From Galaxea fascicularis (taxonomy: Eukaryota; Cnidaria; Anthozoa; Scleractinia; Euphylliidae): a stretch of DNA of 64,000 bases. The position numbers and the translations under genes were made by a program. Positions 52,574 through 64,000 of the stretch are shown piece by piece (position 1 is the stretch's first letter; every line of letters begins with the position of its first letter). The notes beneath the pieces were generated by a model, which saw only the letters and a program-made list of their open reading frames with translations, did not search any database and was not told the origin of the DNA. Where the stretch lies: NCBI GenBank assembly GCA_948470475.1, contig OX419338.1, forward strand, positions 16,844,030 to 16,908,029. The letters run 5' to 3'.

Positions 52574-52576
52574 TTA
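52459..52576. repeat. 117-bp imperfect palindrome
   Basis: ACAATTATTCCATTCGCGC on the left pairs with GCGCGCTCATGGAATAATTG on the right. Inside, TTGGATATGAGAT pairs with ATCTCATATCCAA, then ATAGCCAACTCGG pairs around a CCTACGG centre. It directly abuts the 638-bp TIR element. Confidence 0.8.
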
Positions 52577-53465
52577 AATATCCATGAATACGAGACTGTG
52601 TACTAATTTGTAAGTCTCTTTATTTGAATGGTAATGTCTTTAGCACACAAGGTGCTTATTGTGAGCACTTTAAACCAGATCGACTGTAAAATTTGCGAAA
52701 GTTGCTTTAGTTTGAGGAGAAAACTGGAGTACCCAGAGAAAAACCTCTCGGAGCAAGGAAGAGAACCAACAACAACCTCAACCCACCCACGACGCCGGAA
52801 GAATCACTGCGCCAATCTGCTTAGATTAGTCCCCCACAGGTCAGCTAGGAAATTAAAGCGAGGGCTCTCCCCATTATATTTGAGGAGCCACACTTCGAGC
52901 TCAGTGTAGTCGGTGTTGCACTACACACTCACTAATCGGTTGTGCCACAACATGCGGTATGCTTTTTATCTCAAACGAGCACAACTCAGTTTATCCACTG
53001 CACAATTGGAATCAGTTTCTAACTACTTAATCACGCGTCAAAGACAATTAAACCTCAAAGCGATTGATGTATGAATGATTATCACGGTGACTTGGAGATG
53101 ATACTATAAGTCTGTCTGTTCTGTCGTGAATTGTAATACAAGACGAGTCGTAAATTGCAGTAAGGCAGTTGTCGTGATTTCAGTAAAGTATCATAAATAA
53201 GCTGTCGTAAATTGTAATATCAGTTGTCGGGTTTTGTAATAATTCTTTCCAGATAATTCTATTTAATTTTATTTATTATTTTCAGCAACAGGTAACCATC
53301 TTTGAATGCAAAATTTTTTCAGTGCTGGCCAATTACCATGACTGCTTGTTTCTTACTGACTAGCCTGCAGTGAAGTTGAAATAGAAAGCATAAGCCAAAG
53401 CGCGATCAAATCGCTCGTTTGGAATTGCTATATATAGACTATATATATTCTCCCTCTGGAACAAA

Positions 53466-53999
53466 AACAGAGGGAAACTAACACAGTTTATTGAACGAGC
53501 AACCAAACACCAACCTACAATCAAATTCACGGCGGAAGTTTCAGATACTAAAATAACTTTAAGACTTCTGAGGACGAACTGTTATAAAACACTATTTGAA
53601 GAGAAAATAGGAAACTTTAAAACACACCTTGCATTGCAGGGATAGGTTACCCTAAGGAGTTTATCGAAAGTAACCGGTCAGGAGTAGAGTTTCAAGACAG
53701 ATCGCAAGCCCTCCAACAAAAGCAGAAAATAAACGAATCTTGCCGTTTGTTGCACAGTGTCATCCATCATTTCCAAACTAAATGAAATCCTTATGAGCAC
53801 ATTTTATAGACACAAACCAGCGCTTAGAAAAAATTTTAAAAAAGCGCCGCTAATATCATACAAGAGAGGGCGTTCCCTCAAAAGACATAACCCGTTAGAG
53901 CAAAACTATAACAAGGCTAAAACCACGCAAGTGGGAGTCGCGCAGGCCCATCTACATCCCTTTTTTAAAGCTGTACATCAAAAGATAGTTATCTGCTAA
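53466..53999 (+). pseudogene. Penelope-like retroelement fragment (dead)
   Basis: Frameshifted reading frames give LLRTNCYKTLFEEKIGNFKT (LLRTNSSKxxFEE motif of Penelope-like reverse transcriptases, about 53570-53630). Then comes ISKLNEILMSTFYRHKPALR and FKKAPLISYKRGRSLK (about 53770-53885), matching the C-terminal KLxxILMxxWxLIxxxPxLxxIFxKPPxISYKRGxSLKD region. Several stops interrupt it. The reverse-transcriptase palm and the GIY-YIG endonuclease are absent. Confidence 0.8.
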
Positions 54000-54945
54000 A
54001 AAAAAAAAAAGAATTATATGGGTAATTTCTCATTTTTAAAGAATTATACAAAACATGACAAATGTTATTACAATTTACGACAGCTTAGATTATTACAACT
54101 CACGACAGAACTCCAACCTATCCTCATCTAGCCCTCGCCCTTTAACGCCACGGTCGGGATGAGCAAATCAGGACAACTGATTTAAAGTTAGCCCTAAACT
54201 TGAATGCTCATCATATTCCATGATATTTCATTGTTCATTTAATTCGTATGGAGTTCATATTAAAGTGACTGGGAAAAAGCAAAGTTTATTTTGTTCTTCG
54301 CTTAGTCAATTAATGATTTCGAGGCAGACCAGAAAAATATTTTCAGCGTTTATTCCAAATCATAAACCAAACGGGAGGCGGGGGGGGGGCGGGGTAGCGT
54401 CGCTTGGCCAATTTGCTGGGGCCCCCAGTTATTTTACCCCTGCTACAAGCCTGCTAATTTAGCTGTCTTAAAAGCAGGATGGCCCCACTTCCCGCAACCA
54501 ATTTTTCTTGCATACCGCCATCCCGCTTCGGATCCTTCTGACATAAAACCCGATCCAGCCCCATTCCTATTTTTGCAGAAGTTATGATTTATTTTGTTGC
54601 TATACAGTTTCTTTTCGTTTAGTCAATTTGCAAGTTCATGAACTGTTACGTTCAGTTCAGTAAATGAAAGCAAGTTTTGCTACGTGCTGAACATCATGAC
54701 ATCCCGGAAACTGGTGCAAAGCAATTTTATTAAGAACAATGCCAGTATGTGGTCATTTTTGTTCTAAAACACTCACCAATGAAAAGTTGAACCATTTGAT
54801 CTAGTGTCGGAAAATCTACTCGTTCATTCCGCTGTGAGACGATGAAAAAAAATTAATAGGTGCTAAAATCGAAGAGACATTTCATTCACCTTTCCTTATT
54901 GCAGTCGCGTCCGTTGACGATATTTGTTGCGGCATATCAGCTAAT
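54000..54945. other. Intergenic, no gene seen
   Basis: AT-rich sequence with a G-rich patch at 54375-54395. No conserved coding or repeat structure identified. Confidence 0.5.
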
Positions 54946-54947
54946 AG

Positions 54948-55170
54948 GGACCTTTAGATTTGAGTACGAGCACGAGATCGAGTACGAGTACGACTTTTCA
55001 AATCCTGTTCGCGTGCTTTAGATGATCATTAGTGACACCAATCTTGTTTCTACAATCTCCGGATCGACTGGTAAGTAACAAGGAAAAGAGAGGGTTCAGG
55101 GGAGGTGACTGGTTTGAAATTAAAAATTCGTACTCGTACTCGATCTCGTACGCGTATATTCCCTGTATCC
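54948..55170. mobile_element. MITE-like element with GAGTACGAG arms
   Basis: GAGATCGAGTACGAGTACGA near the left end (54970-55000) is the complement of TCGTACTCGTACTCGATCTC near the right end (about 55127-55150). The interior has no coding capacity. Confidence 0.7.
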
Positions 55171-55837
55171 GGCTGGCCAATGAAAATGCCGGAAATATAA
55201 AACCCGCAGTACAGTTTTCAATAAACTGCTTTTATTATCTATAATTCACATTCACTTCTGTTAAAAGAAGGAAGAGCATTGCCAACAAACAAAGTGTGTC
55301 TTTACATAAGTTTGTTTCAGCAACTAACTGTTTGGTTCATGTATACTTCATTAAACCAGATCAGTATTTCGAGTTTCACGCGTCCATCTTCTGAGAACTA
55401 AAAATTACGCCACAGCGTTGCAAAAGCAACTGAGCGAAAGGGTGAATTCGTAGATTTACGAGCCGGATTTGCTGCAACTTTGATGATGCCTTGGCGAAAT
55501 AAGCGACGGGCACAATAAAAACTGAGCTTGACCTGTATTCGATATTAAACACCCTGTCGTCCACTACTGGGTAAAAATGGTAAAAATAGCAACATGGCAA
55601 GCTTTACAATTGAAAATGTTCCTAGAGAGCTCAAAAGCTATATAAATAAATATATCTTAAATGTTCTTTTTTTGTTCTGTTCAAAGGTTTTGATGTCTGA
55701 TTTGTCTTCAATTTGTACACTTCTTTGGCCGTCTTAAGACTTGCAAGCTTCTAATTTAAAAGTATCACCAACTGTTAACTTCTTTAGCACACAGGTTTTG
55801 AAAAACATCAAATATGCATTTCTTTGAGCCATTCTGC

Positions 55838-58800
55838 TCAAGCCGGCTTCCTTGTCATATAATGCGGATCATGATGTTTGAGCATTGAACCTATAACAAA
55901 ATGAAATAACATTAATCATCGGCTTCTAGGCAAGGATCGCCAAAGGAAAGGAGAAATATGTTTACTCTAACCAGTTGCAAACTCGAATTAGAAGCAAACA
56001 CAAGTGAGTAGTTACGTAAACAGTGAAACCAGGTGGCATATTTTCACTAAGTGAGGCAAGATCGTCATGGTGGGCATAATCCCGTGAAGGACTGACAGGT
56101 CCAGTCATTGTGGTGATGCTCTGATCGTTGATCTAATAAGTCAACGATATCGTGATTGGTCGTCTGTCCAGGTAAGCCATGTTGCACATTCCGATCCAGA
56201 GCCGATCCGTCTTTCAACAGTAAACATTAGTCGGCTGTTGTTTGTTGTTGGTGTCGGCAAAACGTTGCGTGAGGTTTGTTGGCCACGGTTCAGCGGTGTC
56301 TGTTCTAAGTTAGAAAACCAACTTTCCATTGCGATCCGTGAGTAGTAGTTAGTAGGGTAGCTAACGCATTCACACTGGAGGAGTCCCAGTCGATTTTGTC
56401 AGTCACGTTCAAACTCTGCCAGTCTTGCCGTTATAGGTGGCCTGACAGTCACAGCAACTGACTTTGTCTCTCCTTTGGTTCGTCTTTCTTAGACTGACTA
56501 CACTCACCCGGACGATCGCAGTTCACCGGCTTAGTTACAAAAAATTGCACGTGTGAGGCGCCGCCGAAACAAGCAACTCAATGATTAAACGATGTAAATT
56601 TTTAGAATCAAAGCTAACACAAAATCTCTGTCGAGGAGACACCACATCTGTTGCTACATAATATTCGTGCCTCTGACTTTTGTACCTGCATTCTCTATCC
56701 CTTAGAGTTTTGACCAGTTATTCAACAGCAGATCATTCCTCGGATGAAAAGCGCTAGCCGCTAAGATGTTCAAAACATTTCCAGTTTCCCTTGATGCTGT
56801 AAATAGGGTTATTTTCTAGCTGGTAAAATAAGGACTGTCAAACCCTTTCAAAGTGGGGAAGATAGGAAGCCTTGTAGTACGGTTGCCTGCTAATGGGGTA
56901 ACACTTGCAGAAACCTCATGAAAGCTTGTCGTTTGAGCCGGAGGGATCTTTGGAGTTTCAAGCCAGAAAACGAAGAAAAAAAGTGAAAGGTATTGGCAAC
57001 CACCCACTAGCGTCTATAACAAGCAGAAGAAAGAACAACGAAGGATAATCAGTTATCAGACTATTTTAACCACTTATTAACCGAGAGTGAGGCCTTTACG
57101 GAAAAATCTCAAACTGAGGCCTTGCCATATATTAGCACATATCGCTCAATAAAGCAAGGGGGAGGTTTGAGATTTTCCCGGAAAGACCGAGGTTATTAAG
57201 TTGCTTACTACATGGCTCTAAAAAGAAAGAGCTAAAAGTTGCTTTGTGTTAATTTGCTTTTGCATAATTCGTATATTTGGGCATTGCGGGAGAATATTGC
57301 CCTAGTACATAGCCAATCAGAGCGCGCGTAATATCGGTCACAAGCACCAGCCATACAATGATGAGCAAGCAGTTAAAGTTTTCTTTTTTAAGTGTCTTAT
57401 CTTACTTTTTGAATAATAAAGTTGGAAAAAATCAGTGTCCACATTCGGTAAATTCTTCGATGGATGAATCATTTCTTGACCTTTCTCCTACAAAAATTGA
57501 TGAGAAAAATTGCTTTAATTTATTTGCATTCTGAAGTAGTTTATTTGTAAGAATCATATCTCACGCGATTTATTAAATAGGTTCGAACTTAACCCAGGGA
57601 AAGTTGTGCGTAATTTCGTAATGAATTTCCGTTGATAAACATATTCCCGAGGGTAACAATAAAATCTTTTGCCAAATCCTTTACTTCTTTCGAACAGACA
57701 ACCAAACAAAAATGGAGACATTTTTCGTCATTCTCCAATTAAAACATAAAGATCGTCTACTTACTCGTTTGAAATATGCCACAATTTCAGATATCGCGGT
57801 GTCCTGTTCATGGGACGCTGTTATAACGCAGAAGAATGCCTGACTCGTCCTGTCCACGTGACTGATTTGAAAATGGCAGCAAGGAAAGTCTGTCGAGTTC
57901 TCAGGCGAATTCCATGCAGCAGTTGATTTTATCGTCTGAAATGTTAAACAAATCAAAACATCGTCATCATGAAAAGGCATTTATTTCCCTGGTGATCCAT
58001 GATGAGTGTGACAATAAAGTCCAAGGATGCAAAAAAAAGTCGTTTTTTTTTTCAAGGAGTTGGTTCGGGGGGTGGGGGGGGAGGCAATTTGAAAAAGCAA
58101 TGAGAACAAAGAGAGTACTCTCAGCGAACGAGCATTGGGATCGAACATTGCATGTACATAAAAGAGGTACGTACATGTGACTATACTCTCTTTAACTTGG
58201 TCTGCAAAAAAGAGCATTACCTTGTGTTAATTGCAATTCCTTTCCTGCTCCAATTTCTAAATTTGACTCTTTCTGTGTCACTACCCGGCGTCTTTGTCTT
58301 TATTCTGACCACACCTTTTTACTTTGCTACAGTATGATTTCACTGAAAGTCTCACTTTGAAATCTTAGAATTGTTTCTACAATTTCTGTGTATACCTCCT
58401 CTGTTGCTTTCTTACCTTCACTTCGCTTCCTTTGATGTTCCATGCTTGTTGTAATGAGCTCAGTTCAATTCTGATATCTTTCTTGCTGTTGGACACAAAC
58501 ATTCCAGCCAGCGGTACCAATAATCTGTGACCTGTTTCCTCTTCTTTATGACACACTTGCTGTTTGTCACAAAACGCTGTGTTAGTTGTGTCGTTGTTTT
58601 TTCCAACGACAACTTATCACTTATCATGACTTCTGTATATGCATTGTGGGATTGGTAAAGTTTTATAGTCTCTCGATTCAATTACTCAATCAATCGTTCG
58701 ATCAATCGATCAATCAATCAATCAATCAGTCAGTCAATCAATCAATCAATCGTCTTTATTTGAACACAATGGAAGTTAATTCTTTTTCTTTTAGAGTTGT

Positions 58801-60257
58801 GTTCGACTAAATACAGTTAAAATATCGATACCAAGTACGAAATGACTTCTGTAACATCACCATGCACTACAATGAAATTCATACTTGCTACTTTTTAAAG
58901 TTTTAATTATAAATCGCCGATACCTAATAACACGTAATAACAGAATGTCAAATTGAAGAGCCTCCTTACTTTAATAGTCGTGAATTCTGCCGCTTAGTCT
59001 CTTTGTCTGAATGCGTGAGCTCTGGTTATATTTAATGTCAATAAGGCAATATTTTATAAAATGTTTTCTTAAGAAATTTCAGATCAAAAAGAAAAGTCTC
59101 AAAGGCAAGTTTTTAGCTCTCCCATAGTGCACTGGATTTCGCAGCTACGTCAGAAAAGTGGACATGAGCTGTCATCAACACAGGGCACGACTGGACCTCA
59201 TTTTTCGATTATTGGACCTGAAAAGAACATGCTTTTGAAGTACATTCAACTTTCTCATGCCGACAACTTCTCATAAGCGACCACTTTGCATAATAAACGT
59301 TTTGTTCCTCATTCAATTACTGTTTGAAAAACTCTCTCGTAAGCGTCCACTACTCAAAATTCCTAAGTGACCACGACCACTCTCAAGGCAAAAAATTTGG
59401 CATATTCTTTTGGTCTGTTTCAAGTAAGCGAGCAACCAACATGATCACGTATGATCACGTATGATCGTTAAGTTCAGTTTTTAATAGCGGTGACCCGGAG
59501 TGCCGACAGATAATAACAGCCTACATACAAAAAAAGATGGCTATTATTAAATCTGTAGTTAAACAGGAATTATTACTGACGAGCGGATCTGTTTCAAAGT
59601 TTTAACAGTAGTATGATAAGGTTTCCCAGACGATGTGAAATATGCCAGTGCTTTCAATCTTTTCCTTATTAGTCTAGTTTTATCTAAAAAGGCATTATCT
59701 CTATGTAATTAGTTAATCAATTCAGTTTTAAGTTTAATTTTGTTTTATTTTTCTCGTAAGCGACCACCTCCCTAAGCGACCATGTTGTCGTCCGCCAAGT
59801 GTGGTCGCTTACGAGAGAGTTGACTGTACCTTGTAAGCTGTTGTTGTATCATCTACCAGGTAAACGCAAATCTTCCAGTCTCTTCCTTGAGTGGGTGTTT
59901 TGCCAAAGATCATCATTTGCATTCGTTTCTGATCATCTTTTCCAGGTTTTCCAAAAGCTGCGATTTCAAGGTCTTCCTTTAGTCTCGGGAATGTCACTTT
60001 AATGTCGTTATGTTTGTGTTCTACTTTGGCATCTGGGTAAACATCCCTTACGTTTCTCCAGCCGCCTTTCTTTTGAGCTGGCTTTGCTCCAAAATTGCTT
60101 AGACTTCGGCATTTAACATCGATATTCCATTTGTTTCCAGGTATCATCAAACAGCAGTGTTCAATCAGGATCGTTGGAGAGGGGCAACGTCCCTTAGAGA
60201 TTTTGTAACGGCCACTGACCTGAATGGTGGATGGTCCAGGGTCGTCCTCGATCTGTC
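55838..60257 (-). CDS. ZU5-UPA domain protein, copy B (partial gene)
   Basis: Paralogue of copy A with the same three exons. 60257-59830 holds PSPTILIEHCCLMIPGNKWN, VYPDAKVEHKHNDIKVTFPR and DWKICVYLVDDTTTAYK. 58559-58416 holds HRLLVPLAGMFVSNSKKDI. 57935-57765 holds PCCHFQISHVDRTSQAFFCV and ends AYFKR. Lengths are 428, 144 and 171 nt against 407, 144 and 171 in copy A; the extra 21 nt keep the frame. Candidate 3' exons are 57487-57338 (EKGQEMIHPSKNLPNVD) and 55890-55838 (HHDPHYMT, stop TGA). The frame is open in every shared exon. The first visible exon starts mid-codon, so 5' exons lie above 60257, perhaps outside the window. Function by family: ZU5-UPA signalling adaptor; death domain not seen. 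Confidence 0.75.
57063..57352. mobile_element. MITE-like repeat, copy 3 of 3 (reverse orientation)
   Basis: Contains TTATTAACCGAGAGTGAGGC, AAAATCTCAAACTGAGGCCT and, at its right end, ACAAGCACCAGCCATACA, the complement of the start of the 13081-13255 copy. It overlaps the candidate 3' end of ZU5-UPA copy B. Confidence 0.65.
58680..58756. repeat. (AATC)n microsatellite
   Basis: Runs of ATCAATCAATC with some CAGT variants, in the first visible intron of ZU5-UPA copy B. Confidence 0.9.
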
Positions 60258-60318
60258 CTTCTTGAAGAGAAATAGTTTGTTATTCATATATATATTTCTT
60301 ATACATTTCTTATATATA

Positions 60319-61165
60319 TTAATGATATAACTGATGACATTCAGTCAAAGTGTTTACTTTACGCCAATGACACCTCCTCCCAGTTCGAAGTCGTTGCTTC
60401 GCTTGAATACTGCGTTGACATTGAGTAAAGATCTCGAATCGATACAAAAGTGGGTAGTGAAATGGTTTGTTATAAGTAATCGTAGTAAAACAGAATGTAT
60501 GACGTTCTCATTCAAACGGATAAGACCGATGCACCCAGACCTTCTCTACAGTGGAAAAAAATTCTGAAGTTTCTAAGTATACTCATTTAGGCGTAACACT
60601 GAGATGGAGAGCTCATATATTTAGCGTTCATCAAGAAGCTAGTAAAAGGTTAAACATGTTGAAGGGAATCCGGTATAAAGTAGACAGGGATACACCCAGA
60701 AAGTTGTACAAATCGATTATCAGACCTGTTATGGAGTATGCCAGCTTACTCCGACGGATGTGCTTCGGGGTGGCTGTAGTGATGGTGAGAGTGAACTTCT
60801 TGAATCGAATCAGTTCAATATGAAGCTGCGAAAGTCGTCAGAAAAGGTGCCATGAGGGGAACAAGTAGGGTTCGCCTTATGGCAGAAAAGGTTCGGAGGA
60901 AATGAAAGTAAGACGCGCTATGCATAAACTGTTTTGCTACTTTAAGATTGTAAGTAATTTGAGCTTGTCTTATCTTAAGGATTTGCTCCCACCTAGAGTC
61001 TGTGAGAGAACTCAATTAACTCTTCGATCCTCTCAAAATTTTACTTATTTCCTGTGCGGACAGAGTGCTATAAGAGGTCTTTCTCCCCTTCCACAACCAA
61101 AATGTGGAACGATATTGACTTGGAAATTCGTGAATCAGCTGATACAAGAGAGCGTTAGTTAACTA
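60319..61165 (+). pseudogene. Degenerate CR1/L2-like LINE reverse transcriptase, 3' part
   Basis: Starts in the catalytic region with INDITDDIQSKCLLYANDTS, where the catalytic ADD is AND. It continues through the thumb: DLESIQKWVVKWFVISNRSK then TECMTFSFKR, YTHLGVTLRWRAHIFSVHQE, ASKRLNMLKGIRYKVDR and IIRPVMEYA. An AAKVVRKGAMRGTSRVRLM stretch follows. Frameshifts and stops are frequent. The 5' part is missing, the usual outcome of 5'-truncated integration. It lies just upstream (on the opposite strand) of the first visible exon of copy B. Confidence 0.85.
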
Positions 61166-61617
61166 TTACAATGTTCCAGAGTATTCAATTCTTTGCCTTT
61201 TGCCCATTGTTTCGGCGCGAGGGCAACCAAAACAGAACTTCGTCAGCATTGTATTTGACATTTATTCTTTAGTTGTAAATATCAATGCTAAGAGGACGGG
61301 AAACACAGCGTCAATGAATTCGAAAAAGGTACGAGAATGAAGATAACTGACGAAATTAACATAACGTGAGAAATAAAAAAGCGTACGGCAAAAGAGATGC
61401 AATTAAATGTCTTAAATCAAAAAGCCGAAAAAAGCCGAAACACCCATTCCTCTGCAATTCCACCAGACTGTAGCTAGATGTTTGTGTTCTTAACTATTAT
61501 CAATTTAAGATCGTAGTCTGTAGCTGTGGTTTTGACGATGAAACAAAAACCCATTCCTTTTAACAATGCCCTAATTATGCTGCCCACAGACCTGATTTGC
61601 TCACTGCTGCTGCTCGT
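61166..61617. other. Intergenic, nothing recognised
   Basis: AT-rich spacer with no conserved peptide. Confidence 0.4.
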
Positions 61618-61618
61618 A

Positions 61619-61657
<39 letters not shown>

Positions 61658-61988
61658 CAAACTAAAGACCCACCAAAGTTGTTGTCTTTATCAGGCATGG
61701 GAGGGATAAATTTATGCCTGTCTAACAACTTTTCAGCTCAAGAACATGCTTCGTCTAAAAACATGCGGTGAGTCATGAGTTATGGCGGTGCGTGACATAA
61801 AGCTATGAACGTTTTTATCGAAAAATATATACTTATTTCGGGATATTTAGCCTTTTAAGAAGTTAAAGTATTAGGAAAAGGGCTTATTTAAATGTTTGCT
61901 TGATCAGTTCAGATAATCAGCCGCCTAGATAGCCAAAGTAAGTTCCAGATGTTTACGCTATTTTACGGCCGCCATGTTGGTGTTCCTT

Positions 61989-62038
<50 letters not shown>

Positions 62039-62200
62039 AAATATTTCGACAAATCTTTGAAGATTGGGAAAACGTACAGACCTGAAACTTGGAGAAGTGT
62101 CTTAATTATTAATCTCCTATAACATTATAATTTCTTGAGCGTATTCACTGAATGGTTTTCGAATTATTTTTTAATTGCGTGACGGCGCAACCCAAGAATT
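61618..62200. mobile_element. MITE with ATTCTTGGGTTGC ends, 583 bp
   Basis: Left end ATTCTTGGGTTGCACGTGAC then GTCATC; right end GCGTGACGGCGCAACCCAAG then AAT. Inside is a strong hairpin (61968-62010) with a perfect 16-bp stem. Confidence 0.75.
61968..62010. other. Hairpin with GCCGCCATGTTGGTGT arms
   Basis: Arms 61968-61983 and 61995-62010 pair perfectly around an 11-base loop. Each arm contains CCGCCATGTTGG / CCAACATGGCGG, the YY1-type ATGGCGG motif, so the site offers two facing motifs. Confidence 0.7.
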
Positions 62201-62449
62201 GTTACTGATCAATGGTTTAGATATCCTGAAGAACAAAAAAATTTGAACTTTTTCTGTCAGTTCGGTTCAACTGAAATGACGAATAGTGAAAATATTGACA
62301 TTTTCTCTCATGTTCAGCACTTTATAAGAGAGGCTGTCTGACCGTTTTACTTTTTCTTTTTCTGTTCATTATAACTAACTCATTAACTTTATTAATAACT
62401 AACTTAATAACTAACTTCAGTATTACTTAACTCAAATCTTGTGTCCGCA

Positions 62450-62922
62450 TCCTATCAGGGGCACCCAACGAGCAAATTAAGCAAAAATACCTTTGAGGGA
62501 TATTTCTAGGCTCCTTGTAATGTTTAAAGACTGTTTAAAGAGTTGTTTTAATCAGCTAGAAAAATTTGATCTGTTCGGATTTCTTAGCTGAAAATTGAAG
62601 TGCCCGAAAACTTTAGGGAATGAAATCTTCATTTCAGAAATTGCTAGCCGAATGTTACCTTCGAAGAACTTCTCTGCGAACTATTTGCTTACCCGAAAAT
62701 GCTAAGCGACCTTTTAAAGAGCCAAAAATTGCAAAAATATTCCTTCCGAAAATCTAAGGGATTATTTTCCCCTGGATTACCCTTGTTGCGAATCTTTTAG
62801 GTGATGTTTTAGGTAAGAAATCAGTAGCTTTTTGGCAATAAATTACCCGAAAGTCTTAGAACGGATTGACTCTCCCGAACAGATATTTCATCGAAATTTC
62901 TCGTTGGGTGCCCCTGATCCTA
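62450..62922. mobile_element. 463-bp MITE with TCCTA target duplication
   Basis: The element 62455-62917 starts TCAGGGGCACCCAACGAG and ends CTCGTTGGGTGCCCCTGA. TCCTA is repeated on both sides (62450-62454, 62918-62922). The interior has several CCGAAAATxxTAAG-like blocks. Confidence 0.85.
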
Positions 62923-63392
62923 TCTTTTTAGGTGCCGCGTTTGTCATCGACAACTTAAATAGACCCCTAAATAGTTTCCCTTTTAGAAAGGAAAACTACT
63001 TTGATGTCGACGGCTTTATATTTTTCACCATTTTCATTTTTGCCAACTCTCCTGGATTATCCAGAAAGGGGGGGAGGGGGAGGTCCGACAGCATTGAACG
63101 AATTTTCAGTTGAGAGTCGGTAAGATTAAGCGGGTTGGGTAGGGAGGATTCGCGCAGAAAAAAAAACAATAATCATGGCACGAATTCAACAGAAAAATGT
63201 TGTAAGTCTCGTCAGTGTTTTTTACGTTGAGTAGAATTTAGCTATTTTAGACAGCAACCTGAATTAATGGTCAAATGATTATACTCGGCCAAGAAGCCGT
63301 CATTGTCCCAAAATATCGGGACCTCCGCCAATGTCATCTATTGCATTGCCAGTACCTTATGCAAAAGGTTATACATTGGTGAGACAGGAAGA

Positions 63393-63658
63393 CACTAGGG
63401 GTGCTTACCATTTACACGGAAAACCCGGAAATTCTGGTTGGGAATTCAAATGGTACATACCATTCCGTTTGTAACGTTTTAGAAATTATGGGCCATCGGC
63501 TTAATCAATGCATATTTTCTGCTGTTTTTGAGCTTTCCAATTGATACTAGTACATTTTGTGATTTATCCATTTTGCGTTTAGACAAGCTGCATCATTAAA
63601 TATTTACACCTAAAGTTTCCACCCGGATGGATCGTGTAAATGGTAAGCGCCCTAGGTG
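63393..63658. mobile_element. MITE with CTTACCATTTACAC ends, 266 bp
   Basis: Left end CACTAGGGGTGCTTACCATT then TACAC; right end GTGTAAATGGTAAGCGCCCT then AGGTG. Inner GGAATTCAAATGGTACATAC-type block without coding potential. Confidence 0.85.
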
Positions 63659-64000
63659 ACCGATTCTGCGATGTCAATGACAATGACGCATCCAAGCCAG
63701 TCGCTCGTCGTTTTAATCTTCCCAACGACTCCAAACAACACATGGCGAACTGTGGGCTTTCCTTACATCTGTCATAAATCGTGTATTTACATATTCTTTT
63801 TATTAGTATAACCGGAAAAGGAGAGGCATCGAATCTGTCATCAGTAGTAACTGTTGCCAATCAAACAGAAGAGAGAATAGTAGGATGTGTTGTAATCGAA
63901 CTAAGGATATTGTGAGAGAAATATATCTGTTTAATGAACGAATTTGTATCTTGAGTGAGTGATTTGAGCGCAAGATTCATCGGGAAACCTTTTGGGTTGA
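63659..64000. other. Window end, nothing recognised
   Basis: No conserved coding sequence; the minus-strand frame at 63579-63860 overlaps the MITE and has no family resemblance. Confidence 0.4.

Noticed and set aside
1..64000. Bacterial or phage system, CRISPR array, integrated virus
   Set aside because: No prokaryote-style operons or ribosome-binding sites, no regularly spaced repeats and no viral structural or replication genes were seen; only LINE and Penelope-like remnants.

Overview
This window is nuclear DNA of a metazoan, most likely a cnidarian and probably an anthozoan (stony coral or relative). The reasons are AT-rich sequence, spliceosomal genes with short exons and long introns, and very dense short repeats: tRNA-derived SINEs, many terminal-inverted-repeat MITEs, degenerate CR1/L2-like LINEs and a Penelope-like fragment. 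The gene content is also typical: an NWD-type NACHT protein, ZU5-UPA proteins and an orphan class A GPCR. The species call is inference. There are no operons, bacterial genes, rRNAs, CRISPR arrays or intact tRNA genes.

Region by region. 1-8.6 kb is intergenic and repeat-filled (SINEs, a perfect 150-bp inverted repeat, a dead LINE). 8.6-35.4 kb (+) is one large gene. I could join it into 29 coding exons with consistent phase throughout, giving about 1688 residues: DUF4062, then NACHT NTPase, winged-helix/helical region, then a WD-repeat C-terminus. This is the NWD1/NWD2 architecture. Two of its introns appear to be GC-AG. A single-exon rhodopsin-family GPCR lies antisense inside one of its introns (22.3-23.3 kb), and its reading frame is broken at an AT-dinucleotide run inside the NPxxY motif. 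35.8-37.7 kb is an exact 984-bp tandem duplication. 40-43.2 kb and 55.4-60.3 kb (both -) hold two duplicated copies of a ZU5-UPA gene. Between them, on +, is a four-exon gene for an unrecognised 182-residue protein (48.1-50.5 kb). The rest is MITEs, a TIR element carrying a small ORF, a Penelope-like fragment and, at 60.3-61.2 kb, a second dead LINE.

How the parts may relate. NACHT/WD STAND proteins and ZU5/UPA proteins belong to families used in animal innate immunity and cell-death signalling. The interval upstream of ZU5-UPA copy A contains four perfect or near-perfect NF-kappaB-type palindromes within 1.4 kb. An immune-gene neighbourhood with inducible regulation is a reasonable hypothesis, but only the motifs and domains are seen here. 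All exon joins come from reading splice sites and phase by eye; no alignment or transcript data were available.
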